Source: Salinivibrio sharmensis (GTDB taxonomy: Bacteria; Pseudomonadota; Gammaproteobacteria; Enterobacterales; Vibrionaceae). From it: DNA of 64,000 nt. The position numbers were made by a program, and so were the translations under genes. Numbering within the stretch: the first letter of the stretch is position 1; each line of letters starts with the position of its first letter. Below are positions 17,411 through 26,704 of the stretch, one piece after another. The stretch spans positions 23,014 through 87,013 of the forward strand of contig NZ_MUFC01000008.1 in the NCBI RefSeq assembly GCF_001995985.1. The letters are read 5' to 3'. The notes under the pieces were generated by a model. The model was given only the letters and a program-made list of their open reading frames with translations. It was not told the origin of the DNA and did not search any database.

Positions 17411-18313
17411 ATGTATTACGGCTTTGATGTGGGCGGTACAAAAATCGAATTTGGCGCCTTCGATAAACAACTCAATCGCGTTGCGACTGAACGACATCCA
17501 ACCCCGACACAGGATTACTCAGCACTCATTGAGACACTGGTCATGCTGGTGGAAAAGTACGACGCGGAATTAGGGCAAAAAGGAACCATAGGTATTGGTA
17601 TTCCAGGCTCGCAAGCAGAAGATGGCACGGTTTTGACAGTGAATGTCCCGGCAGCCAACGGAAAGTCGTTGGGTGAAGACTTACAAGCACGCGTGGAGCG
17701 AGAGGTGCGTGTGAGTAATGATGCGAACTGTTTCGCCCTTTCAGAAGCATGGGATGAGCAAGCACAGTCTGCCAAAACCCTACTGGGGCTGATTTTGGGC
17801 ACGGGGTTTGGTGGCGGCTTAGTGATTAACGGTAAGGTTATCAACGGTAAAAACCAAATGGCGGGCGAAGTGGGGCACATGCGTATGCCAATTGATGCTT
17901 GGCTTCGGTTGGGCGATAACCCACCAATGTTTGATTGTGGCTGTGGCAACAAAGGATGCTTAGATAACTACCTGTCTGGGCGCGGCTTTGAACAGCTTTA
18001 TGCCCACTTTTATCAGCCTTTATCCGCCATTGAAATCATTGAAAACTACCGTCAAGGCGACCCCGATGCGGTGGCGTTTGTGGAATGCTTCTTTGATGTG
18101 TTAGCCATGGCGTTAGGGGGCATTTTAACTGCCTTTGATCCAGATATGGTTGTGCTTGGTGGCGGTCTATCTAACTTTGATGAACTCTATCAAGCGATTC
18201 CTGAACGCTTACCGACACACCTGCTGTCTGCGGCTAATGCCCCTGATATTGTGAAAGCGCAGCATGGTGATGCGGGAGGGGTGCGTGGCGCTGCCTTCTT
18301 ACACTTAACCTGA
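17411..18313 (+). CDS. nagK: N-acetylglucosamine kinase NagK (ROK family)
   Basis: ROK-family sugar kinase of 300 residues, equal in length to E. coli NagK (303). It carries the N-terminal phosphate motif GFDVGGTKIEFGAF, the sugar-binding NDANCFALSEAW and EVGHMRMP segments, and the ROK zinc site C-x-C-x(4)-C in CGCGNKGCLDNYLSGRGFE. It phosphorylates N-acetylglucosamine released by peptidoglycan or chitin recycling to GlcNAc-6-P. ATG 17411 has TTAAGGTGG upstream. Monocistronic, ending in a bidirectional terminator. A fructokinase ROK member is the main alternative, but the residue pattern favours NagK. Confidence 0.88.
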   Translation: MYYGFDVGGTKIEFGAFDKQLNRVATERHPTPTQDYSALIETLVMLVEKYDAELGQKGTIGIGIPGSQAEDGTVLTVNVPAANGKSLGEDLQARVEREVRVSNDANCFALSEAWDEQAQSAKTLLGLILGTGFGGGLVINGKVINGKNQMAGEVGHMRMPIDAWLRLGDNPPMFDCGCGNKGCLDNYLSGRGFEQLYAHFYQPLSAIEIIENYRQGDPDAVAFVECFFDVLAMALGGILTAFDPDMVVLGGGLSNFDELYQAIPERLPTHLLSAANAPDIVKAQHGDAGGVRGAAFLHLT

Positions 18314-18323
18314 TGCGAATAAC

Positions 18324-18347
18324 AAAGCCGACGAGAGTCGGCTTTTT
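18324..18347. terminator. Bidirectional terminator nagK / fabH2
   Basis: AAAGCCGAC, GAGA loop, GTCGGCTTT and a T-run. It sits between convergent nagK and the ketoacyl synthase gene. Confidence 0.9.
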
Positions 18348-18361
18348 ACTCATCGAGCGAG

Positions 18362-19444
18362 TTATTTAGATTTCTTATCTTGGCAATGTTGAATGGCGCT
18401 TTCGAGTAACTCAAGTGCCGTTTTATCCGTAGGCGGTAGCGCTGCGTCAGATTCAGCGATTGGCGTCGTGCGCTCGCCCCAACGGATTAAGCCTGCGCCC
18501 CAGGTCAGCCCTGCACCGAACGCGGCGGTAAGTAACTGGCTATGTGGCTTGAAGGCGCCTTGCTCAACGGCTTCGCATAAGGCAATCGGGATCGTGGCGG
18601 CTGAGGTGTTGCCATAGCGCTGGATATTAATAAACGCCTTGTTTAATTCGATACCCGCATGCTCACATAGCGTCTCGATAATCCGTTTGTTGGCTTGATG
18701 AGGGACGACGAGGTCAATGTTATCTGCGCTTAGTTGATTACGCGTCAGAACCTGGTTCGCTGCTGACCCCATGCCTTTAACCGCGCGTTTAAAAATATCA
18801 CGACCGATAAAATCAAACGCAAAATAGCCATTTTCTGGGTCAAAGCGATCCATTGCGGTACCAAACGCGGGGATCGCTAGCACGTCACGGCCAGCAGGAT
18901 CACAACCAAGCTGTGCATCAAGTAACCCCACTTCTTGTTCGCTTTTACTGACCACGACCGCGCCTGCACCATCACCAAACAGCACGGCAGTGTCGCGTTT
19001 GCTCCAATCTAAATACCAGGTTAAATGCTCCGCACCGATAATAAGGGCATGCTGATAGTGGCCAGCTTGCAGCATCTTGGTTGCGGTCTCTAACCCGTAT
19101 AAAAAGCCGGTGCATGCGGCATTCATATCAAATGCAGCCGCACGAAGTGCACCTAAATTACCTTGCACTTTTGAGGCAATATTAGGGATTAAGGTATCAG
19201 GAGAGCAGGTCGCCACAATCAAAAGATCGAGCTGGCTTGCCTCAATACCAGCCGCTGCTAACGCACGCTGTGCTGCAACAGTGGCGAGATCAGAGGTCTC
19301 GACGTGACTCACTCGGCGAGCTTCAATGCCAGTGCGTGAGCGAATCCATTCATCATTGGTCTCTAAAATGGTACTGAGGTCATCATTGCTCAGCACAGCA
19401 GGCGGGAGGCATTTTCCCCAGCCTGTAATTTCTGCAAATGCCAT
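18362..19444 (-). CDS. Beta-ketoacyl-ACP synthase III, second copy type
   Basis: FabH-type condensing enzyme of 360 residues. The catalytic triad is visible: C111 in [10 protein letters not shown]249 in VPHQANKR and N279 in [11 protein letters not shown], with the GAG-rich C-terminal core [15 protein letters not shown]. It condenses acyl-CoA with malonyl-ACP to start fatty acid chains. The C-terminus carries about 40 extra residues beyond the usual FabH end. No plsX, fabD or fabG genes are next to it, so it is likely the stand-alone second FabH known in Vibrionaceae, with possibly different acyl-CoA preference. That preference cannot be read from the sequence. Confidence 0.9.
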   Translation of the reverse strand: MAFAEITGWGKCLPPAVLSNDDLSTILETNDEWIRSRTGIEARRVSHVETSDLATVAAQRALAAAGIEASQLDLLIVATCSPDTLIPNIASKVQGNLGALRAAAFDMNAACTGFLYGLETATKMLQAGHYQHALIIGAEHLTWYLDWSKRDTAVLFGDGAGAVVVSKSEQEVGLLDAQLGCDPAGRDVLAIPAFGTAMDRFDPENGYFAFDFIGRDIFKRAVKGMGSAANQVLTRNQLSADNIDLVVPHQANKRIIETLCEHAGIELNKAFINIQRYGNTSAATIPIALCEAVEQGAFKPHSQLLTAAFGAGLTWGAGLIRWGERTTPIAESDAALPPTDKTALELLESAIQHCQDKKSK

Positions 19445-19567
19445 AGTTATTTACGGGTTGTTTAGCGTTGCGCTAGTGTAAACCTGAAACTCGGATGAAA
19501 CAATTTTGATGGGCAATAAGCGGTGAAAAACACTACCTGGCGCAAACGCCAGGCAGCGTGACGTGCC

Positions 19568-20938
19568 TTACCAGAATAAACGAGTAAAGATGGCCAAAAC
19601 CGCAATACAGACAATGTTGAGGTACAGGCCGACGCGCATCATGTCGCGCTGTTCAATATGCCCTGAACCAAACACAATGGCGTTAGGCGGTGTAGCAACA
19701 GGCAGCATAAAGGCGCATGATGCCGCGATAGCAATCAATGCTGACAGCGCGACGGGTGAAACACCCAGAGCCTCGGCGATAGTAGCAAAGACGGGTACTA
19801 GTAGTGCGGCGCTGGCGGTATTGCTGGCAAATTCAGTCAAAAAGATCACAAATGCCACCACGCCTAGCATAGTGAAAAACAGCCCTGAACCTGTCAATGC
19901 ATTACTCAGGTGGTTGGCAAGAAACAGGCTCGTGCCGGTTGCTTTGAGGACATTACTCAAGCAAATTCCCCCACCGAAGAGTAGCAACACGCCCCAGTCT
20001 GCGGTTTTTTCAACTTCTTTCCATTTCACTACGCGAGTGGCACCGAGTAATACGATGGCTGACAATGCCACGATGGAGTCGAATTTGCTAAGGCCACCGA
20101 GCATCGCATTCAGTGGTTTACTGAAAATCCAGGCACTGACTGTCAGTGCGAAAATAGCAATGGTGATCACGCGAGGCTGGGTCCATGAGAACTCACGCTT
20201 ATCGGCGTTAAAGCTGTGGTTCAGATTCGGCTTAGTCAGTACATACAGCACGGTAACAGCCACGGGTAGCAATATAAGCGTTACGGGCAGTCCCAGCTTC
20301 ATCCAGTCAGCAAAACTGAGTCCAGCTTCGGCGGCGGCTATTGCATTTGGTGGACTGCCGACAATGGTGGCAATACCGCCGATACTTGCGCAATAAGCAA
20401 TACCCAACAATACAAATACGTAGGTGCCATGATCTTTTTGGTTGTTTACCTTGTGCAAAATCCCCAGCACTAGTGGCAGCATCATTGCCGTCGTCGCCGT
20501 ATTACTGATCCACATAGACAGGGCAGCGGTGACACCAAACAGCATCATCACCGCCACTGACATTTTACCCTGCGCAATGGTCAACACTTTATTGGCGATG
20601 GCTTGGTCAAGCCCTTGGGCTTGCAGTGCAGCGGCAAGGGCAAAACCGCCGAGGAAGAGAAAGATGATGGGGTTGGCAAAATTTGACATTGCAGCGGGCG
20701 TTTCAAACACGCCAAGCGCGACCGCCATAATGGGAACCAATATGGCGGTGATGCTAACGTGAATCGCTTCTGTTAACCAAAGTACAGCAATAAAGATCAG
20801 TAAACTTAGGCCAGTCGTGACATCTGTTGCGAACGGTAAGGTGTTATATAGGATCAAAAACAGCGCAATATCGGCAAACAAGATCCACGCTTTTCTGTCG
20901 GGTCCCGACGAACGGGAAGAAAGGGTTTGCACATCCAT
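19568..20938 (-). CDS. DASS/SLC13 sodium-dicarboxylate symporter (VcINDY-like)
   Basis: Inner-membrane transporter of 456 residues, mostly hydrophobic with 11 or more predicted helices. Both SNT signature loops of the DASS family are present: [12 protein letters not shown] and [12 protein letters not shown]. Together they form the substrate and sodium sites in the V. cholerae succinate transporter VcINDY (462 residues), to which this is closely similar by eye. Expected role: sodium-driven uptake of succinate, fumarate or malate, which fits the nearby NAD-malic enzyme. ATG 20938 has AAAAAGGACG at good spacing. Sulfate or citrate transport by other SLC13 members is less likely. Confidence 0.88.
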   Translation of the reverse strand: MDVQTLSSRSSGPDRKAWILFADIALFLILYNTLPFATDVTTGLSLLIFIAVLWLTEAIHVSITAILVPIMAVALGVFETPAAMSNFANPIIFLFLGGFALAAALQAQGLDQAIANKVLTIAQGKMSVAVMMLFGVTAALSMWISNTATTAMMLPLVLGILHKVNNQKDHGTYVFVLLGIAYCASIGGIATIVGSPPNAIAAAEAGLSFADWMKLGLPVTLILLPVAVTVLYVLTKPNLNHSFNADKREFSWTQPRVITIAIFALTVSAWIFSKPLNAMLGGLSKFDSIVALSAIVLLGATRVVKWKEVEKTADWGVLLLFGGGICLSNVLKATGTSLFLANHLSNALTGSGLFFTMLGVVAFVIFLTEFASNTASAALLVPVFATIAEALGVSPVALSALIAIAASCAFMLPVATPPNAIVFGSGHIEQRDMMRVGLYLNIVCIAVLAIFTRLFW

Positions 20939-21168
20939 AGGGCGTCCTTTTTTAAACGTTATTGGGTAGTTTTTATAATGTTATGCTTTCAGCGTTTAGG
21001 TGCTTGATAGGGCAACAATTTTGACCCTCAAAGAGGGCCTTACCCCACTAAGCGATAGCTAATATACGCGTAAATGACAGGTGTGTTAATCGATTGCAGG
21101 CAGGTTTTTAAACAAATAATTAAAACAATGTGAAATTTGTGATTGGGTCGGCACTGGTTGGTGTGGCG

Positions 21169-21840
21169 TTAGTCTTTTGAGTTTGAGACACCGCTGATTG
21201 GTTCTTTGGGGCCTGTAAATTTGGGTTTAACGTTGAGAATAAAGCTGTCGAGTACCGCTTTTGTCCGCGCTAATACTTCGCGAGCACGGATTTTGATGCC
21301 TGCCCAGCCTTGCGGGCTTGGCACTGCGTAGCATATCGCGTCAATGTTGTTAACATCGGCGAGAAACAGTGCACGTTCACAATGGAATTGCTGGCTGATT
21401 ACCGTGTAACGTACCAAGCTAAAAACGGTTTTGGCGCGAACCACTGAATCAAGCGTTCGAAATCCCGCATAGTCCAGATGGATTCTGTCTTCTGGGATCC
21501 CGGCTTGTCGTAAGTCACGCTTCATCGTCCAGGGCTCGTTATACGAGCGGTGGGCGTTGTCACCACTCAGTAGTAGGTGCTCGATTTTTCCTGCCTGGTA
21601 TAACGATTCTGCCGCGTCAATACGATGGGTGTAGTAAGGGTTAGGGGTTTTACCAATGTATTTGCTGGTGCCTAATACTAGACCAACTTGCTGTGCTGGG
21701 AGCTCTTCCACCTTCTGGTACACGCGGCCCTTGGCATTGAGTGTGATCGCCACATCGCTGGCTGCCATTATTAGCACCACAACCGAGGTACAACCTATTA
21801 ATGTGAAAATCGTCTGACGAAGACGGCGCCGCAGAGCCAT
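21169..21840 (-). CDS. sanA: SanA-like DUF218 envelope protein
   Basis: A 223-residue protein with one N-terminal membrane segment (about residues 11-30) and a DUF218/YdcF-like domain. Matching landmarks to E. coli SanA are GLVLGTSKY, LLLSGDNAHRSYNEP, LDYAGFRTLDSVVRA and FHCERALFLA. SanA is linked to envelope barrier function and vancomycin resistance at high temperature in E. coli; its biochemical activity is not established. It sits between the malic enzyme gene and the DASS transporter gene, all on the minus strand, separated from the former by a terminator and from the latter by 230 bases, so it is probably a separate unit. Confidence 0.87.
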   Translation of the reverse strand: MALRRRLRQTIFTLIGCTSVVVLIMAASDVAITLNAKGRVYQKVEELPAQQVGLVLGTSKYIGKTPNPYYTHRIDAAESLYQAGKIEHLLLSGDNAHRSYNEPWTMKRDLRQAGIPEDRIHLDYAGFRTLDSVVRAKTVFSLVRYTVISQQFHCERALFLADVNNIDAICYAVPSPQGWAGIKIRAREVLARTKAVLDSFILNVKPKFTGPKEPISGVSNSKD

Positions 21841-21915
21841 TATGCTTCTTTTACCCTTTCTTTTATTACGCTGCGCTCGACGGAGTGAGTGTCGGCAAGT
21901 AGATGGAATCTTAGC

Positions 21916-21943
21916 AAAAAAAGCGCCTGAGTAGGCGCTTTTT
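21916..21943 (-). terminator. Terminator of maeA
   Basis: AAAAAGCGCCT, GAGT loop, AGGCGCTTTTT. Strong symmetric hairpin just after the malic enzyme gene and upstream of sanA. Confidence 0.9.
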
Positions 21944-21957
21944 CTGTTAGGTTCGGG

Positions 21958-23649
21958 TTAAAAAGACGTCCGTTTGTAAGCGCGGTATTGTGGTGACCAG
22001 AAGCTTTCTTCTATACGCTTTTTCAGCGCCTCATCAGAGAGCTCTGATGCCACCCCCTCGGCGATAGCTTCTTTGGCAACCGCAAAAGCGATACGCTTTG
22101 ATACCTGGGTAATATCCTCGAGAGGGGGAAGTAACGCGCCAGTTCCGCGCTTGGCGAGCGGTGAGCACTCAGCTAGCGCGCGCGACGATGCCATTAGCAT
22201 ACCATCAGTGACACGTGACGCAGCAACGGCAAGCACACCTAACCCAATGCCTGGGAAAATATAGCTGTTGTTGCACTGTGCAATCGGGAACGTCTTGCCA
22301 TTATCCAAGCGAACAGGCTCGAACGGACTCCCCGTAGCGACTAGCGCTTGGCCGTCAGTCCAGCGCAGAATATCAAAGGGGGTTGCTTCGACCCGACTAG
22401 TCGGGTTAGACAGTGGGAAGATGATTGGACGTGGGCAGTTGGCGTGCATTTCTTTCACTACGTCTTCGGTGAATAGACCTGGCGCGCCAGAAACCCCTAC
22501 TAACACTGTAGGCTGCGCGTTGCGCACGACATCCAACAAGGAAATGTTGCTATCTTCCAACTGCCAGTCTGTGAGTGCGCCACTGTTTTGCACCAACTTC
22601 TGTTGGAAATCGAGAAGGTTAGGCATTGCATCGACGAGCAGTCCCCAACGGTCTACCATGTAAACGCGCGCGCGGGCTTCTTGGTCGGAAATCCCCTCAG
22701 AGACCATTTGTGCAATGATGGCTTCAGCGATACCACAACCGGCAGAGCCAGCGCCCAAGAAGGTGATGCGTTGTTCTGAAAGCTTGGTGCCTGCTGCTTT
22801 ACATGCCGCGATCAATGAACCAACAGTGACAGCGGCTGTGCCTTGTATATCATCATTAAAGCAACAAACCCTGTCCTTATAGCGCTCGAGAATTGGCATG
22901 GCATTTTTTTGCGCAAAATCCTCGAATTGAATCAAGGCATCCGGCCAGCGACGCTGCACCGCTTGGATAAACTCTTCAATAAAGGCATCGTATTCTTGTC
23001 CGCTAATGCGGGTGTGACGCCAGCCCATATACATAGGGTCGGAGAGGCGTTGTGGGTTATTGGTGCCTACATCTAACACGATCGGGAGTGTGTAAGCCGG
23101 GCTGATGCCGCCACAAGCCGTATAAAGCGACAGCTTACCAATCGGGATGCCCATGCCACCAATTCCTTGATCGCCCAGTCCGAGAATACGCTCTCCATCG
23201 GTGACAACGATGACTTTGACGTTATGGCGTGATGCGTTGTTCAAGACGTCATCAATGCGATCACGGTTTGGGTAGGAAATGAACAGGCCACGGCCACGGC
23301 GATAAATGTTGGAAAAGTTCTCACAGGCCGCGCCGACGGTTGGGGTATAAATGATCGGCATCATTTCGGTGATGTGGTTTGACACCAACCGATAAAAAAG
23401 CGTTTCGTTGGTATCTTGAATATTACGAAGATAGATATGCTTATCGATATCGTTCTCGAAGCGTTGATACTGCTGATAAGCGCGCTCGGTTTGCTCTTCA
23501 ATGGTTTCGATGGCGTCAGGCAGTAAGCCTTCTAGGTTAAAGAACTTTCGCTCTTCGACGCTAAATGCGCTTCCTTTGTTCAATAAGGGGGTTTCTAGCA
23601 AGGCCGGTCCCGCGTAGGGGATATAGAGAGGACGTTTTTGGTTATTCAT
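21958..23649 (-). CDS. maeA: NAD-dependent malic enzyme (MaeA/SfcA)
   Basis: Cytoplasmic enzyme of 563 residues (E. coli MaeA 565) that oxidatively decarboxylates malate to pyruvate with NAD. Seen: the N-terminal malic domain with [28 protein letters not shown], the catalytic region [15 protein letters not shown], metal-binding FEDF and NDDIQGT, the NAD motif [13 protein letters not shown], and [16 protein letters not shown]. It lacks the C-terminal phosphotransacetylase domain of MaeB, so it is the short NAD form. ATG 23649 begins [15 protein letters not shown] as in family members. Regulatory sites were not recognised in its 476-base divergent upstream region. Works logically with the DASS dicarboxylate transporter nearby. 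Confidence 0.95.
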   Translation of the reverse strand: MNNQKRPLYIPYAGPALLETPLLNKGSAFSVEERKFFNLEGLLPDAIETIEEQTERAYQQYQRFENDIDKHIYLRNIQDTNETLFYRLVSNHITEMMPIIYTPTVGAACENFSNIYRRGRGLFISYPNRDRIDDVLNNASRHNVKVIVVTDGERILGLGDQGIGGMGIPIGKLSLYTACGGISPAYTLPIVLDVGTNNPQRLSDPMYMGWRHTRISGQEYDAFIEEFIQAVQRRWPDALIQFEDFAQKNAMPILERYKDRVCCFNDDIQGTAAVTVGSLIAACKAAGTKLSEQRITFLGAGSAGCGIAEAIIAQMVSEGISDQEARARVYMVDRWGLLVDAMPNLLDFQQKLVQNSGALTDWQLEDSNISLLDVVRNAQPTVLVGVSGAPGLFTEDVVKEMHANCPRPIIFPLSNPTSRVEATPFDILRWTDGQALVATGSPFEPVRLDNGKTFPIAQCNNSYIFPGIGLGVLAVAASRVTDGMLMASSRALAECSPLAKRGTGALLPPLEDITQVSKRIAFAVAKEAIAEGVASELSDEALKKRIEESFWSPQYRAYKRTSF

Positions 23650-24126
23650 GAATGATCAGACTCGATATTATCTTGTAATTAGTCGGTGATGAGTGTTGGG
23701 CGTTATCCTGTGCCTTCGTGGCAATAATGATCCCTTGCTAAACGCTTTGACAGCGTTGACGTGCGATAGCCCTAACGACGCTGTAATAGGGGTCAAAGTT
23801 TAGGCATGAATGGTGACCTAATTCAACTTTTTTACCCGATTATGCGGGAATTGTAGAGTCTGTGCGGGGAGTGTTTTAATTCATCCAACGCACAGGTTGC
23901 TTCATTTTTACCTTCTTATTCATATGCTTGCACATGAAAAAAACGGAAGTTAGATCACAACCTCCAGCAAAAATACGCAAGGTGAAGGGAAGCTGACTAC
24001 ACTAAAGTAGTGAGTTTATGATGACAACGTAATCGCTTGTTCCCATTCACTCACCTTATTTGGTTTGAGCTAATAATTACAATGTTGGCTGAGCACGTTT
24101 AATGGAAGGTTAATAGAGGTAGTCCA
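23650..24126. other. Divergent region maeA / solute-binding protein
   Basis: 477 bases with no gene recognised. A/T-rich between 23820 and 24110. A TGTGA-type half site (TTGTGATCT, minus strand near 23950) has no matching second half, so I do not call a CRP site. Promoters for both divergent genes must lie here. Confidence 0.45.
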
Positions 24127-24864
24127 ATGAAGTCACTCATTGCCGCCAGCTTGCTGGTTTTCTCGACCACGACGGTTGCCGCAAACTTAGGCGATCTTGA
24201 TTACATCACTGAGGTGTATCCGCCGTTTAACTACGAAGAGCGCGGAGAATTAAAGGGGATTGCGGTTGATTTTCTCGAAGCAGCGACAAAAGCTGCAGGT
24301 GATCCGGTTAGCCGAGATCAGGTGAAAATTCAGCCATGGGCACGAGGCTACGCCACCGCGCTATCTGAGCCGAACACAGTGTTGTTCTCAACCACACGAA
24401 CGGATGAGCGGGAAGATAAGTTCAAATGGGTAGGGCCGATCACAGACACCAAGATTGTGGTGTGGGCGCCGAAAAGTAAAGGGATCAGCATCGATAGTGC
24501 AGGTGACTTTGCCAACTACAAAGTTGGGGTAGTCCGTGATGATGTCGGAGAGCATTTGCTGCGTTCAATGGGCGTTGATGAAGGTGCGCTGCGATTATCA
24601 CCCAAAGCTGATTTGCTAGCCAAACAGCTGGCTGCCGGGCGGGTAGACATGTGGGCGTACGAGGAAAACGTCAGCGCCTTTATTATGAGCCAAAACAATA
24701 TTGATACTAGCAAGTTTGAAGTGGTTCATGTATTGGATGAGTCTCAGCTCTACTACAGCTTTAGTAAAAACACGCCAGATAGCTATGTTGAAAAGCTACA
24801 AGCGGGCATTGATCAAGCGACCGCCGATGGCACGCTTGACGAAATTAAAAGCAAGTACAAATAG
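24127..24864 (+). CDS. Periplasmic solute-binding protein (SBP_bac_3-like)
   Basis: A 245-residue exported protein with signal peptide MKSLIAASLLVFSTTTVAAN and cleavage near residue 19-20. The mature part is a small type-II binding fold: YPPFNYEERGELKGIAVDFLEA, a central hinge with RTDEREDKFKWVGPI, and KVGVVRDDVGEHLL. Such short proteins of the amino-acid-binding superfamily in Vibrio often lack transporter genes nearby, as here: no permease or ATPase flanks it. It may serve as a receptor for a distant transporter or act alone. Ligand unknown. It ends in a bidirectional terminator shared with yajQ. Confidence 0.82.
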   Translation: MKSLIAASLLVFSTTTVAANLGDLDYITEVYPPFNYEERGELKGIAVDFLEAATKAAGDPVSRDQVKIQPWARGYATALSEPNTVLFSTTRTDEREDKFKWVGPITDTKIVVWAPKSKGISIDSAGDFANYKVGVVRDDVGEHLLRSMGVDEGALRLSPKADLLAKQLAAGRVDMWAYEENVSAFIMSQNNIDTSKFEVVHVLDESQLYYSFSKNTPDSYVEKLQAGIDQATADGTLDEIKSKYK

Positions 24865-24889
24865 CACAGTTCAATTGTCTGTGGGAATG

Positions 24890-24920
24890 AAAAAACGGGC
24901 TAAATGAGCCCGTTTTTTTA
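24890..24920. terminator. Bidirectional terminator
   Basis: AAAAAACGGGCT, short loop, AGCCCGTTTTTT between convergent solute-binding protein and yajQ genes. Confidence 0.9.
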
Positions 24921-24945
24921 GTTAAGATACGTTGCGCCGTGTTGA

Positions 24946-25428
24946 TTAGTCGCGAAAGTTTTCAAATTGGAAAGGTTGCTCAAAATCACTTTCTTTAATC
25001 AATTGGATCACCGCTTGCAGATCATCACGCTTTTTGCCAGTAACCCGCACCTGTTCGCCTTGAATCTGCGTTTGCACCTTCATTTTGGCATCTTTGATTG
25101 CTTTGGTGATCTTCTTAGCCACTGGCGTTTCAATGCCATTTTTAAATTTCACCTGCTGAGAAAAGCTTTTCCCAGAATGCACCATATCTTGGATGTCCAT
25201 TGCGCGAGCATCCACGCCACGCTTTGCTAAGTTATTGCGCAACATATCCATCATTTGGTTTACCTGAAAATCAGCCTCAGCAATCACTTTGACCGTTTCT
25301 TTATCGAGCTCAAAGCTGGCTTCTACACCACGAAAATCAAACCGTGTCGCAAGCTCACGATTCGCGTTATCAACCGCGTTTTTAAGCTCAACTTTGTCTA
25401 TTTCAGATACAATATCAAACGAAGGCAT
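24946..25428 (-). CDS. YajQ family nucleotide-binding protein
   Basis: A 160-residue cytoplasmic protein of the YajQ family ([33 protein letters not shown] start, [13 protein letters not shown] end). It has two alpha-beta RNP-like halves. Homologues bind nucleic acid or GTP, and in Xanthomonas a family member binds cyclic di-GMP; which applies here is unknown. ATG 25428 has AGGACA upstream. Lies 52 bases downstream of the DAHP synthase gene on the same strand, so the two may be co-transcribed, but a functional link is not evident. Confidence 0.92.
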   Translation of the reverse strand: MPSFDIVSEIDKVELKNAVDNANRELATRFDFRGVEASFELDKETVKVIAEADFQVNQMMDMLRNNLAKRGVDARAMDIQDMVHSGKSFSQQVKFKNGIETPVAKKITKAIKDAKMKVQTQIQGEQVRVTGKKRDDLQAVIQLIKESDFEQPFQFENFRD

Positions 25429-25480
25429 AATCTTGTCCTAATTGGGGGCATGACAGGGCCATGCCAATAATCATCAGTAA

Positions 25481-26536
25481 TTAATTACTTTGGCGTGACG
25501 CGACTGCGTCAGCAAGTTGTTCAAGCAAGCGCTCTGTGTCGGCCCAGCCCAAGCACGGGTCAGTAATAGATTGGCCATACACGCGTGATTGGTCGCTGCC
25601 CATGGCTTGGTTGCCTTCTTGTAAGAAGCTCTCAGCCATGATGCCAGCAATCGCTTGTTCGCCATTGCGGATCTGTTCAGCAACATCGGCACACACATCC
25701 AGTTGGCGACGGTGTTGTTTTTGGCAATTACCGTGGCTGAAGTCTACCACAAGCTTGGCAGGTAACCCGAAGTCACCTAGCGTTTGCGCGGCCGCTTTCA
25801 CATCCTGGGCGTAATAATTGGGCTGATGACCGCCTCGTAAAATGACATGGCCATCGGGATTACCAGCGGTGCGATAAATCGTCATGCTGCCATTTTTGTC
25901 CGGTGAGCAGAAAAGGTGCGACTCTCTGCTCGCACGAATAGCATCAACGGCAATTCGGATATTGCCATCTGTACCATTTTTGAATCCAACTGGGCTGGAC
26001 AGCGCAGAGGCCATTTCGCGATGGATTTGTGATTCAGTGGTACGGGCGCCGATGGCTCCCCAGCTGATCAAGTCGGCAATGTATTGACCCGTGATCATAT
26101 CAAGGAATTCAGTGGCGGTAGGGATCCCTATTCTATTGATATCCAACAGCAGCTCTCGCGCGGTGAATAGCCCTGCACGAATATCTCCGCTGCCATCAAG
26201 GTGGGGGTCGTTGATGAGACCTTTCCAGCCGACCACAGTACGAGGTTTCTCAAAATAGGTGCGCATCACCACCAATAATTGGTCGGTGTATTTGTCCGCC
26301 AGAGTTTTAAGCTTGGTTGCATAATCACGTGCCGCATCAGGATCATGGACGGAGCAGGGCCCGACAATCACGAGAAGTCGCTGGTCGTCACCATTAAGAA
26401 TGCGACTGATAGCCTGTCGTGCGGCGGTGATATGGTGAGCAACACTGTCGCTGATGGGGTGGGCAGCTTCCACCTCTGCGGGCGTGGGCATGGTATCGAC
26501 CACGCGTGTTCGAAGCTCATCGGTTTTCAGTGGCAT
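25481..26536 (-). CDS. aroH: 3-deoxy-7-phosphoheptulonate synthase, AroH (Trp-sensitive) type
   Basis: Class I DAHP synthase of 351 residues that condenses PEP and erythrose-4-phosphate, the first shikimate pathway step. Signature segments are RLLVIVGPCSVHD, YFEKPRTVVGWKGL, GARTTESQIHREMASAL, PVGFKNGTDG, VDFSHGN and ITDPCLGW. It is closer by eye to E. coli AroH than to AroF or AroG at positions such as FLDMITGQYIADLISWGAIG, SPDKNGSMTIY and QKQHRRQLDVC. The tryptophan-sensitive class is inferred from that similarity. No TrpR operator or Trp-rich leader was recognised in the 168 bases upstream. Could also be annotated aroG; the reaction is not in doubt. Confidence 0.9.
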   Translation of the reverse strand: MPLKTDELRTRVVDTMPTPAEVEAAHPISDSVAHHITAARQAISRILNGDDQRLLVIVGPCSVHDPDAARDYATKLKTLADKYTDQLLVVMRTYFEKPRTVVGWKGLINDPHLDGSGDIRAGLFTARELLLDINRIGIPTATEFLDMITGQYIADLISWGAIGARTTESQIHREMASALSSPVGFKNGTDGNIRIAVDAIRASRESHLFCSPDKNGSMTIYRTAGNPDGHVILRGGHQPNYYAQDVKAAAQTLGDFGLPAKLVVDFSHGNCQKQHRRQLDVCADVAEQIRNGEQAIAGIMAESFLQEGNQAMGSDQSRVYGQSITDPCLGWADTERLLEQLADAVASRQSN

Positions 26537-26704
26537 AGAGGACAGCCTTCCTCACATCTTATTCTGTTGCGAAGCCAGTAAGATAGCAAAAAACGCCGCC
26601 TATGAAAGCACCAATGTGACATCTGTTGGGTTTTTCTTATCAGAATACCCTCCACGCCGGGCATTGTGCGCCTCAGCAAGATAAATGGCGGAGGCGCGCA
26701 TGTA

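Noticed and set aside
23940..23960. CRP site between maeA and the solute-binding protein gene
   Set aside because: Only one half (TTGTGATCT) is present; the second TCACA half is missing.
26537..26704. TrpR operator or Trp attenuator before aroH
   Set aside because: No TrpR-type palindrome and no Trp-rich leader peptide; tryptophan codons in a possible leader are isolated.
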